Below are positions 60,624 through 64,000 of a stretch of 64,000 nucleotides of DNA, piece by piece. The position numbers and the translations under genes are program-made. Position 1 is the stretch's first letter. Every line of letters begins with the position of its first letter. The notes under the pieces are model-generated. The model searched no databases, had not been told where the DNA came from, and saw nothing but the letters and a program-made list of their open reading frames with translations. Source of the DNA: Rhodocyclaceae bacterium (GTDB lineage: Bacteria; Pseudomonadota; Gammaproteobacteria; Burkholderiales; CAIKXV01); the NCBI GenBank assembly GCA_020248265.1, contig JADCHX010000019.1, forward strand, positions 124,001 through 188,000, given 5' to 3'.

Positions 60624-62692
60624 GCGGCCCGCCCCTGCAGTGACGCCAGCACCGCATCGCGCGGGCCGTCATGTACCACCCGGCCGTCGCGCACCACCGC
60701 GAGCCGTGTGAGCAGCGGCAGGAAGGCGGTCTTGTGGGTCGCGACCACGAAAGTATCGGCTGGTTGCAGCGTGTCTCGGAGCAGGCGAATCAAGCGGGTC
60801 TCGGCGTCGCTGTCCATCGATGCCGTGGGCTCATCGAGCAACCACAGCTGCGGCCGTGCGAGGACGAGGCGGGTCAGCGCGACGAGCTGCTTCTGCCCGC
60901 CGGAGACGCCCCGGCCACCCTCGCCGATTTCCAGTGCAAGCCCTCTCGGGTTCTGCGTGAGCAGCTCGAAGAGCCCGGTCTGCCGCGCGGCCGCGAGGAT
61001 GGCCTCGTCGCCCGGGTCGGCCAGTCCGAGCACGAGGTTCTGCCTCAGGGTGCCACTCACCAGCCGCTGGTCCTGCGGCAGATAGCCGATCATCTCTCGC
61101 ACCACCATCGGGTTGAGCATCGTCAAGTCCACGCCGCCGAGAAACACCCGGCCCTCGGTCGGCCGGTAGAGCCCGGACAGCGTCTTGAGCAGCGTGCTCT
61201 TGCCTGATCCGACCGGACCGATCAGCCCGACGCGCTCGCCAGGCCCTATCGTGAAGTGCTCGGCCTCGAGCACGATACGTTGCAGGCCATAGGAGAAGCG
61301 CAGGCGCTCGAGACGCAGCGAAGGCTCGAGCACCTCGGGCGTGAGCTGCTCGTCGGCGCGATCGTGGTCACCGGGCAGGGCGAGGATCGCGTCGAGCCCG
61401 TCGATCGCCGCGCGCGCGTGCGCCCACTGAACCAGGATACCCGGCAGCTGCACGATCGGCGTGATCGCGCGGTTGCTGATGATGCTGATCGCGATGAGTG
61501 CGCCCATCGTGAGCTCGTTTCGCACCACCAGCCAGGCGCCCATGGCGATCAGCGCCACGTAGCCCAGCTGCTGCAGCAGCACGGTGAGGTTCTGCGACCA
61601 CGCAGAGAACCGCCGGATACGCTCGTCGGCATCGGCGACCTCGGACACGAGGGCCTTCCAGCGCGCGGCGAACTGCCACTCCCCGTGCGCGGCCTTCAGC
61701 GATTCGCCGCCCTCCACCGACTCCACCAGCAGCCCGTTCTTGCGATAGCTGCTCGCCGTCATGCGCGCAGCCTGGCGGTAGATCGCACGCTGGAACGCCA
61801 GCCCCGCCACGAGCGCGACCGGCAGCACCATGATCGGGATCACCGCCACCGCGCCGCCGAGCAGCGCGATGACCACCACGAAGAACACCGCGAACGGCAC
61901 GTCAGCCAGCACGAACAGCGTCGTCGAGGTGAGCATGGCCCGCACAGTCTCGAAGCCCTTCACCTGCGCGGCCAGGGTGCCTACGGTGCTCGGACGCGCG
62001 TCGAGCCGCGTGTGCTGCATGCGCTCGAAGAACCACTGCGAGAGTTCCTTGTCGATCTCCACACCGGCGTTGTCGACCAGGTGCGCGCGTACCTGCTTGA
62101 GCAGCCATTCGAGCAGGATCGCACCCACGACCCCGGCGGTGAGCACCCATAGCGTCTGGTAGCCCTGGTTCGGAATGACGCGGTCGAACACCTGCATCGC
62201 GTAAAGCGAAGCGCCGAGCGCGAGAAGGCTCACCACGAGCGTGGCGAACACCGCCTCCACGATCACGATCCGGCGGGCCCAGACCGCCCGCGCGATGCAG
62301 GGCAGCGCCCGCGGTACGGCCTCGACCTCGGCCTGGGTCGCGAGGCGCAGGAAGGTGGCCTGCTCCTGTGCGCCGATCGAAACCGGGCTGCCCGTCTCGT
62401 CCTGCCCGCCGAATCGGCCGTCAGGGCTCACCGAGACGAGTAGCGCGAAGCCACCCGCCTCGCGCCATGCAAGCAGCGGAAGATCGCTGCGCGAAGGCGT
62501 CTGCACTGGCGAGAGCTGGCCGACGAGCCCGGCCGCGCGCCACGCGGCCAGGAAGCGCCCGACGGGCGCCGCAGCCGCGCTGCGCTCGAGCGACGCGCGC
62601 ACCGCATCGATACGCGAGCGCGCCACACGCTGTCCCGAAAGCTGTGCGGTGCGGCGCAGGAGTTCGATCATGGCCCGGTCCCCCGCGCTCAT
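60620..62692 (-). CDS. type I secretion ABC transporter (LapB/LssB-like)
   Basis: A 690-residue exporter. The N-terminal about 130 residues form a C39-peptidase-like domain without catalytic Cys, as in LapB/HlyB types that do not cleave a leader. The membrane domain (about 150-430; IVIVEAVFATLVVSLLALGASLYAMQVFDRVIPNQ) is followed by the ATPase with Walker A GPVGSGKST, signature VSGGQKQ and Walker B LWLLDEPTASMD. It probably exports an RTX adhesin or similar protein. Overlapping starts and stops (ATGA) link it to the HlyD and TolC genes. Confidence 0.94.
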   Translation of the reverse strand: MSAGDRAMIELLRRTAQLSGQRVARSRIDAVRASLERSAAAAPVGRFLAAWRAAGLVGQLSPVQTPSRSDLPLLAWREAGGFALLVSVSPDGRFGGQDETGSPVSIGAQEQATFLRLATQAEVEAVPRALPCIARAVWARRIVIVEAVFATLVVSLLALGASLYAMQVFDRVIPNQGYQTLWVLTAGVVGAILLEWLLKQVRAHLVDNAGVEIDKELSQWFFERMQHTRLDARPSTVGTLAAQVKGFETVRAMLTSTTLFVLADVPFAVFFVVVIALLGGAVAVIPIMVLPVALVAGLAFQRAIYRQAARMTASSYRKNGLLVESVEGGESLKAAHGEWQFAARWKALVSEVADADERIRRFSAWSQNLTVLLQQLGYVALIAMGAWLVVRNELTMGALIAISIISNRAITPIVQLPGILVQWAHARAAIDGLDAILALPGDHDRADEQLTPEVLEPSLRLERLRFSYGLQRIVLEAEHFTIGPGERVGLIGPVGSGKSTLLKTLSGLYRPTEGRVFLGGVDLTMLNPMVVREMIGYLPQDQRLVSGTLRQNLVLGLADPGDEAILAAARQTGLFELLTQNPRGLALEIGEGGRGVSGGQKQLVALTRLVLARPQLWLLDEPTASMDSDAETRLIRLLRDTLQPADTFVVATHKTAFLPLLTRLAVVRDGRVVHDGPRDAVLASLQGRAA

Positions 62693-63927
62693 CGCGGCCC
62701 GCCCCTGCCAGGGGCGCCATCCGCTTCGCCGAGCGGCGCCTCACCGGTGAGCAGCCAGAGCCGCAGCGCGGCGGCGCGCGCCTGCGCTTCAGCATCGGCT
62801 GCGGTGTACTGCGCGAGCGTGATTTCGCGTACCGCATTGAGGACGTCTACCCAGGTTCTGCGCCCGGCCACGTACTGCCGACTGTAGGAATCGAACACCG
62901 ATTGCGACAGGTTCACAGCCTCGCGCACGTTGTCGAGGCGACCCTGGGCCGCTCGCCACTCCGTGTACGCGGTGTGCACCTGCTCGCGAATGAGACGCTG
63001 CGACTCTTCGCGTGCGAGTTGCGCCTCCTGCTGGCGGCCACGCGCGGCAGAGATCGCGGAGGCCGCCGAGAACCCCGCTCCCGGCAGCGCGCGCAGCAGC
63101 AAGAGAGCGCGGTTGTCGGCGAAGTCACCGAACTGCCGCTCGACGCGTACCGACAACTGCGGCTGCGGCACTGCGCGGCTGATCTCGACCTGCTCCCCGG
63201 CCGCCCGGAACTCCTGGTCGAGCCTTGCGAGCACCGGCGAGCGCTCCAGCGCCCGCGCGGTCCCCTCCTCGACCGAGACGGGCAGCAAGCGCCCCTGCAT
63301 CGAGACCGGGGCAAGTACCCGCACGGACCGCCCGACGAGTTGCGCGAGCTGCCCGAGCGCCGTCTGCGCGCCCTGCTCCGCGACCGAGACGTCGGTGACG
63401 GCCTGCACGAGCCGCGAGCTGGCGAAATCGCGGTCCGAGGGCGCGCTCACACCCTGCTGTACACGGCGATCGATCAGCGCGAGCAGTCGCTCGTGCTCCG
63501 CCACCGCGATCTGTGCGTGCGCTTCGCGGGCACGGAACCGCTGCGCCTCGGTGTAGGCCGAAATCACGCGCAGGCCGATCGACTGCTTCGCCTCCAGAAT
63601 GGTCGCCTCGGCCGCCGCTTCCCTGAAGCCGGCCGCCCGCACGCCGGCCGCGAGCCGGCCGCCCGCCCAAAGCGGCTGTTCGAGCGCGAACACGCTCGAG
63701 TTGCGGCCGACGCCGACAACATCCGAGCTGCGCCCAGCCACCTCCAGAGACGGGGTCGGATAGAGTTGCCACTGGGCGCCCTCCCGTTCGAACCGCGCCG
63801 TCTCGCGCCCGGCGCGCCTGCCCTCGACCGTCGGGTGGCTGGCGAGCGTCTCGGCCAGCAGTCTGTCGAAATCCTCCGCTGCGGCGGTTCCGGCCAGCAC
63901 ACATAACGCCGCACATGCGAGACGCAA
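62689..63927 (-). CDS. TolC-family outer-membrane efflux protein
   Basis: A 412-residue TolC-type protein with signal peptide (RLACAALCVLAGTAAAED). The repeats of the alpha-barrel family appear as LLAETLASHPTVEGRRAGRETARFE and, in the second half, ALERSPVLARLDQEFRAAGEQVEISRA. LNAVREITLAQYTAADAEAQARAAALRLWLLTG near the end matches the type I secretion subgroup. It forms the outer-membrane channel for the ABC-HlyD pair. It is the first gene visible in this operon; any secreted substrate gene must lie beyond 64000 or elsewhere. Confidence 0.92.
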   Translation of the reverse strand: MRLACAALCVLAGTAAAEDFDRLLAETLASHPTVEGRRAGRETARFEREGAQWQLYPTPSLEVAGRSSDVVGVGRNSSVFALEQPLWAGGRLAAGVRAAGFREAAAEATILEAKQSIGLRVISAYTEAQRFRAREAHAQIAVAEHERLLALIDRRVQQGVSAPSDRDFASSRLVQAVTDVSVAEQGAQTALGQLAQLVGRSVRVLAPVSMQGRLLPVSVEEGTARALERSPVLARLDQEFRAAGEQVEISRAVPQPQLSVRVERQFGDFADNRALLLLRALPGAGFSAASAISAARGRQQEAQLAREESQRLIREQVHTAYTEWRAAQGRLDNVREAVNLSQSVFDSYSRQYVAGRRTWVDVLNAVREITLAQYTAADAEAQARAAALRLWLLTGEAPLGEADGAPGRGGPR

Positions 63928-64000
63928 GCCCCACGGAATCCTGTTCCCGACTCCTGCCTGAGCCGCGCCGAGCAGGTGCCCTGCCGGCTTCGGGACCGTT

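Overview
The window is a gene-dense, high-GC (by eye) bacterial chromosome segment. Its content points to a free-living betaproteobacterium, most likely of the order Burkholderiales. The signs are two orphan Bug/TctC-type solute receptors, several ABC uptake systems for amino acids, peptides and small organic acids, many CoA- and sugar-acid-catabolic enzymes, and a LysR regulator transcribed divergently from its presumed target operon. I saw no rRNA, tRNA, insertion sequence, CRISPR array or phage gene. This placement is inferred from gene content only.

Layout. 0-5.7 kb: an Hsp70 (YegD-like) fragment running off the left edge, a DksA/TraR zinc-finger protein, an alpha/beta hydrolase, a translationally coupled sulfatase plus ComA (phosphosulfolactate synthase)-like pair, a Bug receptor and an Mrr-like membrane protein. 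5.8-13.8 kb: a five-gene minus-strand operon (muconate-lactonizing-type enolase, carboxyltransferase, NDP-forming acyl-CoA synthetase, 73-residue biotin carrier, biotin carboxylase) with a divergent LysR gene. 13.8-17 kb: gamma-glutamyltransferase, Asp/Glu racemase, MsrA. 17-22 kb: a 2-oxoacid:acceptor oxidoreductase coupled to a GltD-like FAD/Fe-S protein. 22-28 kb: a Glu/Asp ABC importer followed by a lipoprotein-like protein, a secreted unknown and a trypsin-like protease. 28-34 kb: a membrane-anchored spermidine-synthase-like protein, then a minus-strand operon joining an NMT1/THI5-type ABC importer to a phosphoribosyltransferase. 34-42 kb: an M20 peptidase divergent from a complete dipeptide-type ABC importer. 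42-54 kb: sugar-acid and ring-cleavage catabolism (altronate-type dehydratase, RlmJ, Bug receptor, ICL-family lyase, Gfo/Idh/MocA dehydrogenase, ACMSD-like amidohydrolase, FAD hydroxylase, an aberrant SDR, transaldolase, IlvD-family dehydratase). 54-59 kb: a decaying segment with a frameshifted ATPase remnant, a FAD oxidoreductase/acetoacetate-decarboxylase-like fusion cut by one in-frame stop, and an OmpP1/FadL gene cut by two. 59.4-64 kb: an intact type I secretion operon (HlyD, ABC, TolC) with no visible substrate.

Four intergenic sites carry related palindromic repeats built on a GGGGTC(A/T)G core. Two are tandem 13-bp arrays (near 7.5 and 47.6 kb). Two are long hairpins sharing the same arm sequence (near 30.45 and 49.95 kb), which suggests one dispersed REP-like family.

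The most unusual observations are: three nonsense codons in two neighbouring genes, one of each stop type and each explicable as a C-to-T change; an SDR protein in which all four catalytic-tetrad positions are substituted; the operon coupling an enolase-superfamily enzyme to acyl-CoA synthesis and biotin-dependent carboxylation; and the dispersed repeat family.
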